64,000 nucleotides of DNA, from contig ML991786.1 of the NCBI GenBank assembly GCA_010094025.1, positions 248,001 to 312,000 of the forward strand, in the 5' to 3' direction. How positions within the stretch are numbered: position 1 is the first letter of the stretch; each line of letters starts with the position of its first letter. Under the pieces are notes generated by a model. That model did no database searches. It saw only the letters and a list, made by a program, of their open reading frames with translations, and was not told the origin of the DNA. This DNA is from Viridothelium virens (taxonomy: Eukaryota; Ascomycota; Dothideomycetes; Trypetheliales; Trypetheliaceae). This document shows positions 32,313-42,817 of this stretch, one piece after another. The position numbers and the translations under genes are program-made.

Positions 32313-33365
32313 ATGCATGAAATACCAGCCGACCTTACCAAGAGCCTTCGATCTTATCGTGGGAGCGTCCACAGCAAGTCTCCGGTACCTGAAGATCGCA
32401 CAAGGTCACCCACGAGCACTCCCAGCTCGGAGAACGATGATGAGACAGACGCGAGCTCTGTTGTACAGGTAATTCAGGCCCTCCGCCTTGCGCATTGCCT
32501 ATCGCCAATCGAATTCAGCCCACCTGAATATTATGCTAACCACGCGACCTGTCAGCATCCCACCGGCGCCATTCATCATCTGAGGCATACTGGGGAGCTT
32601 CAAAAACAGTCTCAATCTACTGGTCCTAACAATACAAGCGCCATTCAAACGCTACCTCCAGTCTCCGCCAAAGACGCCTCCAAACTCAGTCCCAAAAAAC
32701 CCACCGCAATGGCCAGCCCAATTGACCCGGACCCAATCGCCGCGAGAGAGCAGGACAATGGCGAACCTTTGACAGAACCAGATTTCTACGGGCTCATGGG
32801 CATGCGACCACCAGCGCAGAGAGGCCAGACCCCCAAAAAACTCAGTGCCGAGCATGGTCTTTACTGCACCGTGTTAACCGAGCACAATTACATCAACAGG
32901 AAGTACAAGGTCTACGATCTGCTCGTCTACGTTTTCCTCATTCTTCAAATCATTCTATCCGCCATCTTCATCGTCCTCGGCGCATTACAGAACATCGATT
33001 CGCACATCGCAGTCGCAACACTCGGCGCTGTCAGCACGGTCGTCGGAGGCGTGTTGGCAATCATGAAAGGCCAAGGCTTGCCAAATCGTCTGAGAATGAC
33101 CAGGACGGGGCTCCGAAACGTTCTGCTGGAGGCCGAAGAGCTATACTATGATGTTGGAGCTGGCCGTAAAGTCCTCTATTCTGATGTAAAGAAGGTTAGG
33201 GAGGACTATTTGAGAGTGTTGGAAGAGGCAAATAGAAATCACCCGGATACTTGGAATGCGACAGCCACAGATGCCGCTCAGGGTACGCAGGTCCCGGGAG
33301 GAAAGTCACAGCAGGCAGCAGCCAATGGCAAGCCTACCGCTCCTAAACCGGCGAAGAGTGGATGA
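32313..33365 (+). CDS. Fungal SLATT-domain two-TM protein
   Basis: Exons 32313-32468 and 32556-33365 give 321 residues. The N-terminal ~165 residues are hydrophilic and Ser/Pro-rich. Two adjacent hydrophobic helices follow (about 171-196 and 202-222), separated by a short QNIDSH-type turn. A conserved-looking amphipathic segment (KGQGLPNRLRMTRTGLRN) and a long helix with EELYYDVGAGRKV come next, and a low-complexity tail ends the protein. This is the SLATT (SMODS and SLOG-associating 2TM) fungal type. Bacterial relatives are predicted membrane effectors in nucleotide-signalled defence; the fungal role is unknown. The 87-nt intron is a multiple of three and stop-free, so an unspliced transcript would also be translatable (350 residues). 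The branch site TGCTAACC and CAG acceptor favour splicing. Confidence 0.78.
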   Translation: MHEIPADLTKSLRSYRGSVHSKSPVPEDRTRSPTSTPSSENDDETDASSVVQVIQALRLAHCLSPIEFSPPEYYANHATCQHPTGAIHHLRHTGELQKQSQSTGPNNTSAIQTLPPVSAKDASKLSPKKPTAMASPIDPDPIAAREQDNGEPLTEPDFYGLMGMRPPAQRGQTPKKLSAEHGLYCTVLTEHNYINRKYKVYDLLVYVFLILQIILSAIFIVLGALQNIDSHIAVATLGAVSTVVGGVLAIMKGQGLPNRLRMTRTGLRNVLLEAEELYYDVGAGRKVLYSDVKKVREDYLRVLEEANRNHPDTWNATATDAAQGTQVPGGKSQQAAANGKPTAPKPAKSG

Positions 33366-34474
33366 TGTGGTTGAAGTGTCGATGTAATAATTAAGATAGA
33401 TACGTGGAGGCTTCATCTAGATGAGGTCATACTATTGCACATGGACAAACTCGTACTTTAGAGACATTCTTCTTAAAATTGATTTCTGATAGAAGTACTT
33501 GGGATGGAATATGGAGACGGCCTTCGGAATCACGCAGGTGCATCCGGATCTGTCAATGATTTCCACTCCACTTAATCCGGGTACCCTTTCCCGAAGTCCA
33601 TAAATCGAGATGTTATTGTGCAGACGCCTGCATCTTTGACCGCTCCCTTCACCCGCCAGAGCGTTCTAAGTTCATTGATACACATTCGATTGACTTGATA
33701 TTCCGAAAAGTACCTTGTACAATGCAACTGCCTGGAGGATGTATTCACCTCTAAGGGTTCTTCCCTATTTGCACGCCTTGCCTCGGAACCCAGAGTATCG
33801 AGGCCGTTGTGCCGGCAGCATGGTAAGAATCTGCTCGTCCATTTCCTGCCTCTCAATCCTTCAAGGAAACGTAGGTTGTAGCGATCAAGAGGATCATGGA
33901 ATCTATGGATTGGTATGACAGGCTGAACGCGTATAATAAGGTAAACTCCTCTGATTGCCGCTCTCGGTTGGATTGGCCGTCTCATCCGACAGTTGAGAAG
34001 ATGGAGATAGAGCGTCCAGACTCCAGACACCACCAAGGTCAAATATCTTGGAAACCAGAGCTAACTGGGAAACTCGATCTTAAATAGCGTGGTTCGGCGG
34101 CACCCCAGGTAAGTTTCCAGATCCTCAGAATCGAGTACGAGAATGGATCGCCTGAATATGAATAAGATTCACCAATGATGAAAGAGTAGATGAAAATTGT
34201 TGTGGAGTTCAGCGCACAGTTACAAAAACTAAGCTAGAAAAAGATGGGAGAAAGGTACATCTAGTTAGTCGGACAAAAACTCCCATCTTGTGATACAGTC
34301 TAAATATTCCCCCCCAAAAAAAGATCCTTGCAAGCAAACTTTGTCATCCAAGCTACAACCAGATCCGGAGCAGACACGCATGAAGGGAATAGGATTACTT
34401 GTGTGGGGACTGGACTGGTCTCAAATGCCTCTCTTTCTCACTACCATCTTTTATTTGCATCGATGTTGAACGGT
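33366..34474. other. Intergenic, convergent 3' ends
   Basis: A 156-codon minus-strand frame at 33572-34042 starts at a non-ATG codon and shows no family feature, so it was not called. Nothing else is recognised. Confidence 0.35.
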
Positions 34475-35290
34475 TTAGATACCGTTGTTGATCTTCTCGT
34501 CGATGTGGCGGTAGCGCTCGAGTTCTTGTCTATTCTTGATGACAACGACTGTAGAGAGGAGGTGGATCACATCGAGGCCTACGGATAATGGTATGTCATT
34601 AGCGTTGTGTCCCATACCCATCTTGTATTGCCTTGACTGAAGCTTTGTATACATACCAACGATACCGAACGCAGCCGTGAAGATCAGGTCCAAAAAGCGG
34701 TTCGAGAAATTGGTGAAGGGTGTCATGCAACCTCCCTTAGTCGCTGCCACCAAATCCGCCGTGCAGGTCGAGTCCTGGATGAACGGCGGGCTTGTACTAT
34801 TAGCGTAGCCACAGCAATTAAATTTCATTTGTAGCAAGCTTTGATCGATCTGCGGCTGCTCCCCCCAGAGCGTCTTCAGGTTGGCCTTGGTCTTCAACGT
34901 GTCGAACCACAGGATGAGTCCAATAATCATGGTGAAAGTTGCGCACATGACGACGAGCCAACCGTGAAGTTTGAGGAAGAGGCGGTTGAGTGGCAGTATG
35001 AAAGCCGGAAGAGCGGTAAGGAAGGTTGCGAAGACGAAGATAGCGTTGATGAGCGTTGCTGTCCATATCATTAGCAGTGCTTTGAAGAGATCTAGCGGCG
35101 GTTCGAAGTCTGGAGATGGCATACCGGTAACGGGAGACTTGGAAAGCAACAGATTGTTCGCGACATTGGAGACTGTTGTCTTCTGCTCCATATCGTTCCT
35201 ACTCACAACCGCGAAAGCAGTCAACAGCGCACCGCCGACCAGGAAGAGGAAATTCGTTCCGATGAACGTAAGTATGATTTTGTTCACCAT
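34475..35290 (-). CDS. Tetraspanin-like membrane protein
   Basis: Exons 35290-34657 and 34578-34475 give 245 residues. There are four hydrophobic segments: one at the N-terminus (ILTFIGTNFLFLVGGALL), two in the middle (LLMIWTATLINAIFVFATFL and VVMCATFTMIIGLILWF), and one in the last quarter split by the intron. The large extracellular loop carries the tetraspanin CCG motif (FNCCGY) with further cysteines (TCTAD, GGCM). Tetraspanins organise membrane microdomains; in fungi one of them (Pls1) is needed for host penetration, but this looks like a different paralogue. The 78-nt intron (GTATGT, GCTAATGAC branch, GTAG) is again a stop-free multiple of three. Confidence 0.82.
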   Translation of the reverse strand: MVNKIILTFIGTNFLFLVGGALLTAFAVVSRNDMEQKTTVSNVANNLLLSKSPVTGMPSPDFEPPLDLFKALLMIWTATLINAIFVFATFLTALPAFILPLNRLFLKLHGWLVVMCATFTMIIGLILWFDTLKTKANLKTLWGEQPQIDQSLLQMKFNCCGYANSTSPPFIQDSTCTADLVAATKGGCMTPFTNFSNRFLDLIFTAAFGIVGMYTKLQSRQYKMGMGHNANDIPLSVGLDVIHLLSTVVVIKNRQELERYRHIDEKINNGI

Positions 35291-36428
35291 GGCTGCGAGA
35301 TTAAACGGCTATCTTCTTAAAGGAATGAATGAGTGACAGTCGGTCAACGACTATGAGTCCTCGAAGAAGACGACCAGCCAGCTGGGCAAAACAGTAAATG
35401 AGCGTGGTGTTTTCAAGCGTATGCAAGTTCAATAGAGTGGCATGAAAGAAAGGAAGGTGGGAGGGTGTGCTGGGGAAAAAGGCCAAGACCTGCCTGCCAT
35501 GGTGGAGCCATGTTGAGGTATTAGACTGTTCGATGTCGCGCGGCGTCTTCGTCTGAGGTGAGTTTCACGCTGAAGCATCCCGGGTGTCGGCCCTCCGACG
35601 CTGAAGACAGGAAAAGCACGACTCGAACTTGGCGATACTTTGTTGGAAGTTCAGCTCTGATCAATTGATTTCGCAATTGTCATTTCTACGTCTCCAACTC
35701 GTGACGGCGTGGATAGAGCATCCTCATGAATGAGACAGGCTATAAGCAAATGGATGCAGTTGTGCGAAAGGCGCGTCGGGGGTTCAGCGGCAATTTTGCC
35801 GGCCAGGAGCCTCAATTTGCCGGCCAAGACTCTGGATGCTTGGACCAGGTATCAGAATGACTGGAATAGACCTTTCTGCAACCGGCATCGTCTCTAGTCC
35901 CTCAATCTCGAATAAGGCTCAGGATACACTGAGCAACGGTTCCCATCTCGATCTCTCATGATCGACAATGATCTCAGCAATGTCACATTTAAGTTCCCAA
36001 AGGCCAACCGGTCTCATATGAGGGAAGGTGAAGTTGAATCTTCTTTTTCAAGGAGATCAGCTAGCTACAAGTATGAGGATCTAGTAAAGAAAATCCTCCT
36101 GGGCTTTTGATAGTTTGGTAAAAGCAAGAAGACATTACTGCTTTGCGCGAGGAACCCTCCTCCCTGCAGATGCCATCTATGGTACAGCTCAAATGCAAGT
36201 CGGGTATCTCGTGCAAAAGAAAGAACCAAACGCAGCCAGCCTAGTAATTGCGGCTAAGATATCCTTCAAACGACCTTCAGATCGACTTGAGGAGCTCGAC
36301 AGGCAAAGTGGAGTAACAGACAGAAATCTTGATACATCTAAGTGAGATGAGAAGCCGAGACCAATGCAAATGATACCAAATGAAAGAAACCCACATGCAA
36401 CTTTAAAGTTCTCATTCCAGTGTTTTCC
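35291..36428. other. Intergenic, 1.1 kb
   Basis: Contains the tetraspanin promoter and the FKBP gene 3' region. A 76-codon plus-strand frame at 36115 has no support. Confidence 0.35.
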
Positions 36429-37914
36429 TTATTTGATAGCCAATAGCTTGACGTCAAACACCAGCGGAGAGTTTGCCGGGATTCCTGGCATGCCTTTATT
36501 GCCATAGGCCAAGTTCGCGGGCACCGAGATTCTTCGTTCACCACCAACACTCATTCCCGCAACTCCAATGTCCCAGCCTTTGATGACCTCATTGGTGCCG
36601 AGCTTGAATGAGAATGGCTTTCCCTTCTTGTTTGAGTCGAAGACTTTGCCATCTTTTTCCAGCTTGCCAATGTACCGCATGTCGACGCGGTCGCCCTTCT
36701 TCGCAGCCGGGCCAACACCAAGTTTCTTGTCATCAAGCTTGACCCCTTGCACGACCTTCACGCCCAAGGTTGCCTTCGGCTTTTCACCGTTCTTGTTCTC
36801 CTGCTTTGCCTCGGTCTTGGGGGAAATGGTCGGGCCTTGCTCAAGATTTTTAGCGAATTGAACTTTCTTTTCATTCTTGCTTGCACCCTCCTTGGCTTGC
36901 GGCTCTTCCTTGACCATCTCGGGTTGTACTGAGGTGATAGCTTCACCTTTGCTGTTCTTCAATTTTTTGGCTTGCTTTTTGCTGAGCTTCTGCTCCTTGT
37001 TCGGCACTTGTTCCTGCCTAATGAGCTTTTCAATGGTCTCTTCGTCCTCATCCTCGTCATCGGACTCTGCAGCACGTTTGTTCTTGCCTTTCTTATCTGC
37101 TGCCTTGATTAATTTAGGTACCTCCTCTTCATCGAGCTCGGTGATTCTTGGATCGTCCATATCATCAAGCTCGTCTTCCTCAGAGTCACCCTCGTCTAAT
37201 TCATCCTCGTCTGGAGACAAGTCGTAGCCTTCATCGTCTTCATCGTAGTCATCAAGTCCGCCATTTGAGGGAATGACGTAATTCCCAGTGAGGAAGATAT
37301 CGTGGGTCCCAGAGACCACGAAGAAGACGCGCTCGTCTTCACCAACCGTGATGTCAAGAGGCTGTTGATAATTCTACAACAAGATGTGTTAGAAAGAACG
37401 CTCGCGACCAGCCTAATTGCGCAATAATTCATACCTTATTTGGATCCAAGGTGCAGATGACAAACTCTTCAATTTCATCTTCGTCATCCTCATCGTCCTC
37501 CTCGTCCTCGTCATCCTCGTCATCATCTTCACTTGCCTTAGCCTTGCCCTTTTTGAGTATTTTGGTACCATTGACGCCGTTTGGAACGCCATCCTCCATC
37601 TCGTCATCCTCATCTTTCTCGAGTTCTTTCTTGAGCGCTTCCGCACGGGCTTTGACGGCCTTAGACGGGTCACTTGGTCCTTCACCATTCGCAATTTTTT
37701 TCTTCTCAGTCTCCTCATCATCCTCTTCGCTGTCTTCCTCTTCGTCATCTCCGCCGAGTAAAGCACTCATCTGATCGACATCAAAGTCGTCATCATCGTC
37801 GTCGTCGTCCTCGGCATTCCCACTTTCGCGGATTATCTTGAGAGTAGCGCGAGGAGCATTAGCAGGGACGTTCTCGTCCTCTTGTGCCGGTGCGCTTGGG
37901 TCCAGAGCGGCCAT
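36429..37914 (-). CDS. FPR4: Nucleolar FKBP-type peptidyl-prolyl isomerase (FPR3/FPR4-like)
   Basis: Exons 37914-37435 and 37373-36429 give 474 residues. The N-terminal half is nucleoplasmin-like with very long Asp/Glu runs. The middle is a Lys-rich and mixed-charge linker. The C-terminal ~105 residues are a complete FKBP domain ([52 protein letters not shown]). This layout is that of yeast Fpr3/Fpr4, nucleolar proline isomerases acting on histones and chromatin. The FPR4 symbol is by similarity; FPR3 and FPR4 cannot be told apart here. Low-complexity acidic runs create long mirror frames on the other strand, which are artefacts. Confidence 0.9.
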
Positions 37915-38833
37915 AGTTATACGAAACTATCAACAATATGTATTAGCAAGGCGATGAACCAAAGATTCTTGATGGTAATAGCTGTGAATTGTATTGCAGT
38001 AATGTCAATGGAATGGCAAAGAGTGCTGGGCTTAATCCATGTCAATCTACGCCCAAAGGATTGGAGCTCATAGGTAGAGAAGTCATAGCTAGGCAAAGTG
38101 GTAAAGAAGATAAAAGATAGAAGAGCGGGTGACAGTCAGACCCTAATATGTGTCGCTCCGCAACATTGGAAAAGCGACGAGCATAATAGGCAACTTCCGA
38201 AAGTATCGGTAGTCGAGCGTGAATGCGCTTATTTGACCGCGACTACGTTACTCCAAGTCGAGGCATATCTATCAACTTACAGTAGCTGGAAATTCAGGTA
38301 CTGCTGGGATAGGAACATCGCCAGCCGGGACTTTGAGTCCGTAGACTGCAACTGGAAGCAGAGTCGACATAGCGGCGCTTCTTGGTGAAGGTCTAGGTCG
38401 ATCCGGTGGGTGTCGAGATGGGTGGAGAGTGAGTGGAAAGGAAAACTTAAGGCAGCGGTGCGAGTAGACCGAGTCCACCTCCACTTTTCTGCCGTCCAAC
38501 TTTTTCCTACTGACCGCCCGATACACACACCGCAATAACTTATATCCGTTAATCTACTACTAGATAGGCTCGGCACTAGACCTAATATGAGCTAGGTAGG
38601 TGGTTAGCGGTTTGAACGCGTTGTGGGGCAGAACCCTCGTGCGCGCGGTATCGTCATCGCTCGCGTTTGCCTTCCACCTCTTCGATGGCTGCACCGCTGC
38701 ATAATCGTTCCGCGACGGATTGTTATTCGCCAACCTTTCTGCTTGAAGCTCTCATTTCCCATTGATTCTATTCAACAAATGTCGCTCTCTTTTTTGGATT
38801 TGCAACGCTTAGAGTAGTCTAATCACTGCTTAC
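37915..38833. promoter_or_regulatory. Shared upstream region of FKBP and REV1 genes
   Basis: This is 919 bp between divergent starts. No additional gene is recognised. Confidence 0.35.
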
Positions 38834-41800
38834 ATGGGCTCAAGACTAGAGAACAACTCAAATGCTACTCGAAAGCGCATTGAAGAACGTCAGACTCCGC
38901 CACTAGAGTATCCAGAAACTTTTGCTGACAGTTATCTAGACGGCTTTGAAAATGAAGAGGGTGAAGAATACGAACCCTCCAAGTTCGGAGGCTTTCCCGA
39001 CTACTTCCGTCGCAAGAAGATCAAGCTTCAGAATCTCGACGCCGAATTACGCGCGCAGTCTTCCGAGAATCCTTTAATATTCCGCGGGATCGTCGCCCAT
39101 GTCAACGGATACACTCAACCGTCTTTGAACGACCTTCACAAACTCATCGTCTCGCATGGCGGAGGTTTCATCCAATACCTTGACGGAAAGACGCAGGTGA
39201 CGCATATTATCGCCAGTAATCTGACCCCGAAGAAAATCGAGGAGTTTCGAAGATTTAGGATCGTCAAGCCAGCATGGGTAGTCGACAGCGTAAACGCTGG
39301 CCGGTTGTTACCATGGAACACCTATTCCGTCGTTGACGAGGGCGCCGGTCAAAAGGTCCTGCAGTTTGACAGTGGCCGCATGGTGAGTCAGAGGAACCTC
39401 CAGTTCAGAGGCTATCGAGATCAGTCGGATACCAGTTGGTATAACGCACGGCTCGATGGACAGATACTGAAAGAGAATAAATTAGACGACGGAGAATCAA
39501 TGGATTACGATGGACAAGGCGACGAGGCAACTGTGAGCGTAGCAGAAAAGAATTCCTTAGATCAGCAAACATCATCCCCATTTTTAGAAGAAGGAAGCCC
39601 GTTTCTTACGAGCGCCAATCCATCCAACTCAGTCAACCAACTTAATCAAAAAGCATCAGACACCTTAGATTCCTCCTCACTTTACGACGTCTCCCAGGCC
39701 AATGGCCTTGCTTTGAGTAAAGGAATAATAGAGACATCGAAGGAACAGAAAACTCCAAGGCGGTCTTCTAGAACTCTAGAACAAAATGTCCTGGATCAAG
39801 ATGATAATCTACAGTACTTCATACGACCGGCTTCTCCTGAAGGTCGTGACAAGAACTCTCCCAAACTAAAGCCCAACATCAAGTCAGACACTGGATCGCC
39901 TTCGAGACGAGCGGGACTGACAGCTGAGGAACATAATGCAATTTTGCTGGCAGACCCCCGCATCCGGAAATCGACAGTCGTCAATCCTGACTTCTTAGAG
40001 CAATATTACCGCGAGTCTCGTTTGCATCACTTATCAACCTGGAAGGCCAATCTGAAGTCGCAGCTCCAGAAAATGGCCTCGGAGAAGACGTCCTCGCAAA
40101 AAACACGTGCGAAGCGACTGGCTGGGTCTCGCAGGTACATTCTCCACGTCGACTTCGATAGCTTCTTCGTTGCAGTATCTCTCAAGAAATGTCCACAATT
40201 CAGAGATAAGCCCGCCGTCGTAGCACACGGGGGCGGTTCTGGCTCCGAAATTGCAAGCTGCAACTATCCGGCGCGAAAGTTTGGCGTCAAGAACGGCATG
40301 TGGATGAAGAGGGCTCAGGATCTCTGTCCGGATCTCAAGATACTGCCCTATGATTTCCCGGCATATGAAGAAGCTAGCAGAATCTTCTACGGCGCTATCA
40401 TCAACACCGGGGGCATTGTCCAGAGTGTCAGCATTGACGAGGCTCTGGTAGACGTGTCTACAGAATGCATAATTGCTGGCGGAAGCGATGGTAAGCAGCC
40501 TAGAGAGGGAAGCATCTATCGTGAGCAAACGAAGGCAGAGGAAATTGCTCAAAACGTCAGAAATCGGGTCCTTGAAGAAGCTGGATGTGCGGTCTCCGTT
40601 GGTATAGGGGGCAACATTTTACTTGCTAAGGTGGCATTGCGAAAAGCAAAGCCAGCTGGACAATGTCAGATAAAACCGGAAGATGTCCTCGATTTCATTG
40701 GGAAGCTTGAGGTTCAGGATTTACCCGGTGTTGCGTACAGTATAGGTGGGAAACTAGAAGATATTGGAGTCCGCTACGTGAGTGATATTCGGGAGCTTAC
40801 AAAGGAGAAGCTCATTACAACGCTCGGCCCCAAAACCGGAGAGAAAGTTTGGGACTATTCACGAGGCATCGACAAAACCGAGGTAGGAGACCAGGTTATA
40901 CGAAAATCTGTTTCTGCCGAAGTGAATTGGGGAGTCCGTTTTGAGACGCAGGAGCAGGCTGATGAATTCATTGAAAGTTTATGTGGCGAACTCCATAAAC
41001 GTCTAATGGCTGAGTCAGTCAAAGGTCGTCAGTTCACAATGAAAATTATGCGCCGTGCACCGGACGCTCCATTGGATCCACCAAAGCATCTCGGCCATGG
41101 CAAATGCGACACGTTTAATAAAAGTATCGCTCTTGGCACAGCAACCAATGATCCGCGGATCTTGACCAAAGAGGCTCTATCAATACTGCGCAGTTATGGA
41201 TTTTCACCAGGCGAGCTACGAGGCATCGGTGTACAAATGACCAGACTGGAACCTTGTAAAGGTACCGTGAATGGTACGTTCGAAAGCAGCCAAAAACTCC
41301 TCCAATTCAAGACGAAGGACTCGAGCATCGCCAGCGCAGCAAAATCCGTAGACGATCCTATACAAGATGATATCCGCACTCCTAAAAAGCCCAAAGAGAA
41401 GAGCAACGAGGTGGAACAATGGAATGTCCCGGACGGCCTTAGAGATTCAGACAGTCCCAGCCGCAAACCTTTGAATGTTGCGGGAACCCAATTCATCATG
41501 CCTACCGCTGTCGATCCTGAAGTTCTTGCTGAGCTACCGGAAGACATACGGTCAAAGCTCATAAAGCATGCAACGCCTGGACACGGACAGATTTCCGAGA
41601 ACAATGTTTTACCGAACAAGTCTGAGGTTCTGGCGAACTTTCTGCCCACTGAGTCGCAGCTCGATCCAGAGACACTCAAAGCCTTGCCGGCTACAGTCCG
41701 CGCCGAGATCTCTGCTTTCTACGAAAACAAGAATCGAGCATCATTCGAACACTCTCTCCCCCTCTCTCCAAGTAAACCTCGTCCACAGCCGCATGCTAAG

Positions 41801-42454
41801 AAGCAATTAACCAGGAAAAGAGGGGGTGGTCTATCTCGCGGTCGAGGGGCATCTAAAGTTGGCTCATCCTCCACCCTCACCCAAGCCGCCTTCGTCATCA
41901 CTCGTCCCCGCACTGAATCCCCAGAAGCAGCCGACGAAATCTCAGAAGACTTTCTCGCCGCCCTCCCGGAAGACATCCGCCGTGAAGTCCTGGAGGAGCA
42001 GCGGCGCGAGCGCCTCAAGCGCACCTCTGGCATCGATATCGGCACCCGCGCTCGGCGCCCTGTAATCCAGGATCAGAACAGTGCAATTGTGCCGGGTCGC
42101 GAGCGAACCATCAAACTTGCACCACGGCCGGCAACGCCGACGTTCACGATGAAGAAGTTCTCTCATCTACCAGAGCTAAGAGACGCGATCTCGGCATGGG
42201 TCAAGGAGTTCCGAGAGGAGGGCCCTTATGAGGAAGATGTGGAAGCGCTGAATAAGTATTTGAGAGCGGTAGTAGTGGATGAAGGGGACATGAACAAGGC
42301 GATGAGTGTGGTGGGATGGTTACAATGGGTGATAGAGGCAGAAGGGGATCAGCAGGGAAAGATGGCAGGGGAGTGGAAGAATGCGCTGGAGACAATTAAA
42401 GAAGCAGTGCAGATAGCTGTGGAAACGAGGGGGTTGGGGAAGGTACAGTTCTGA
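38834..42454 (+). CDS. REV1: DNA repair protein REV1 (BRCT, Y-family polymerase)
   Basis: This 1,206-residue single-exon protein is the translesion deoxycytidyl transferase and scaffold. A BRCT domain lies at about residues 80-165 (FRGIVAHVNG, GGGFIQYL, HIIASNL, KPAWVVDSV). The polymerase core starts near residue 435 with YILHVDFDSFFVAVS and contains the second catalytic acidic motif SIDEALVDVS near 533. The little-finger region is also intact. The C-terminal third has three ubiquitin-binding-motif-like segments (LPEDIRSKL, LPATVRAEI, LPEDIRREV) and ends in the helical domain that binds other translesion polymerases. The length is normal for filamentous ascomycetes. Coding-strand composition flips from C-rich to G-rich near 42,000-42,150. 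Confidence 0.95.
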   Translation: MGSRLENNSNATRKRIEERQTPPLEYPETFADSYLDGFENEEGEEYEPSKFGGFPDYFRRKKIKLQNLDAELRAQSSENPLIFRGIVAHVNGYTQPSLNDLHKLIVSHGGGFIQYLDGKTQVTHIIASNLTPKKIEEFRRFRIVKPAWVVDSVNAGRLLPWNTYSVVDEGAGQKVLQFDSGRMVSQRNLQFRGYRDQSDTSWYNARLDGQILKENKLDDGESMDYDGQGDEATVSVAEKNSLDQQTSSPFLEEGSPFLTSANPSNSVNQLNQKASDTLDSSSLYDVSQANGLALSKGIIETSKEQKTPRRSSRTLEQNVLDQDDNLQYFIRPASPEGRDKNSPKLKPNIKSDTGSPSRRAGLTAEEHNAILLADPRIRKSTVVNPDFLEQYYRESRLHHLSTWKANLKSQLQKMASEKTSSQKTRAKRLAGSRRYILHVDFDSFFVAVSLKKCPQFRDKPAVVAHGGGSGSEIASCNYPARKFGVKNGMWMKRAQDLCPDLKILPYDFPAYEEASRIFYGAIINTGGIVQSVSIDEALVDVSTECIIAGGSDGKQPREGSIYREQTKAEEIAQNVRNRVLEEAGCAVSVGIGGNILLAKVALRKAKPAGQCQIKPEDVLDFIGKLEVQDLPGVAYSIGGKLEDIGVRYVSDIRELTKEKLITTLGPKTGEKVWDYSRGIDKTEVGDQVIRKSVSAEVNWGVRFETQEQADEFIESLCGELHKRLMAESVKGRQFTMKIMRRAPDAPLDPPKHLGHGKCDTFNKSIALGTATNDPRILTKEALSILRSYGFSPGELRGIGVQMTRLEPCKGTVNGTFESSQKLLQFKTKDSSIASAAKSVDDPIQDDIRTPKKPKEKSNEVEQWNVPDGLRDSDSPSRKPLNVAGTQFIMPTAVDPEVLAELPEDIRSKLIKHATPGHGQISENNVLPNKSEVLANFLPTESQLDPETLKALPATVRAEISAFYENKNRASFEHSLPLSPSKPRPQPHAKKQLTRKRGGGLSRGRGASKVGSSSTLTQAAFVITRPRTESPEAADEISEDFLAALPEDIRREVLEEQRRERLKRTSGIDIGTRARRPVIQDQNSAIVPGRERTIKLAPRPATPTFTMKKFSHLPELRDAISAWVKEFREEGPYEEDVEALNKYLRAVVVDEGDMNKAMSVVGWLQWVIEAEGDQQGKMAGEWKNALETIKEAVQIAVETRGLGKVQF

Positions 42455-42817
42455 ATATGGCTACGCAAAAGATGCGTGGTACGGATTTGTGTCAGATGTC
42501 AGGCGCTGCCCTAGGATTTCACTTCTGATCGTGATACCCAAATTTCGTACTGTAAAATATATGAAATTCAAACAGGTAGATGGATCTGCAATCTGAGCCA
42601 AGATCTGCCAACGCGTAGTTCCCTGGGTATCACATTAAGACTGCGCAACAGTCGAAAAGAAAAAGAAAATGAAACACAAAAACCTCGGAGCAATGACAAC
42701 CAAGCAACAACGCCAAAACTGCGTCGGCCCCCCCATTTGATTAATATCGTCAGTCATGATGCATTTTAAATCCTCTTCCTTTGTCATCCCACCCCAGCCT
42801 TCCCCTTTCACCTTGCC
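42455..42817. other. Intergenic, convergent 3' ends of REV1 and Yippee genes
   Basis: Nothing is recognised in these 363 bp. Confidence 0.35.

Noticed and set aside
33572-34042. 156-codon minus-strand frame
   Set aside because: No ATG at its start, no family features, and it lies in a 3' intergenic region.
36568-37774. Plus-strand Ser-rich frames opposite the FKBP gene
   Set aside because: They are complements of the Asp/Glu runs of the real gene.
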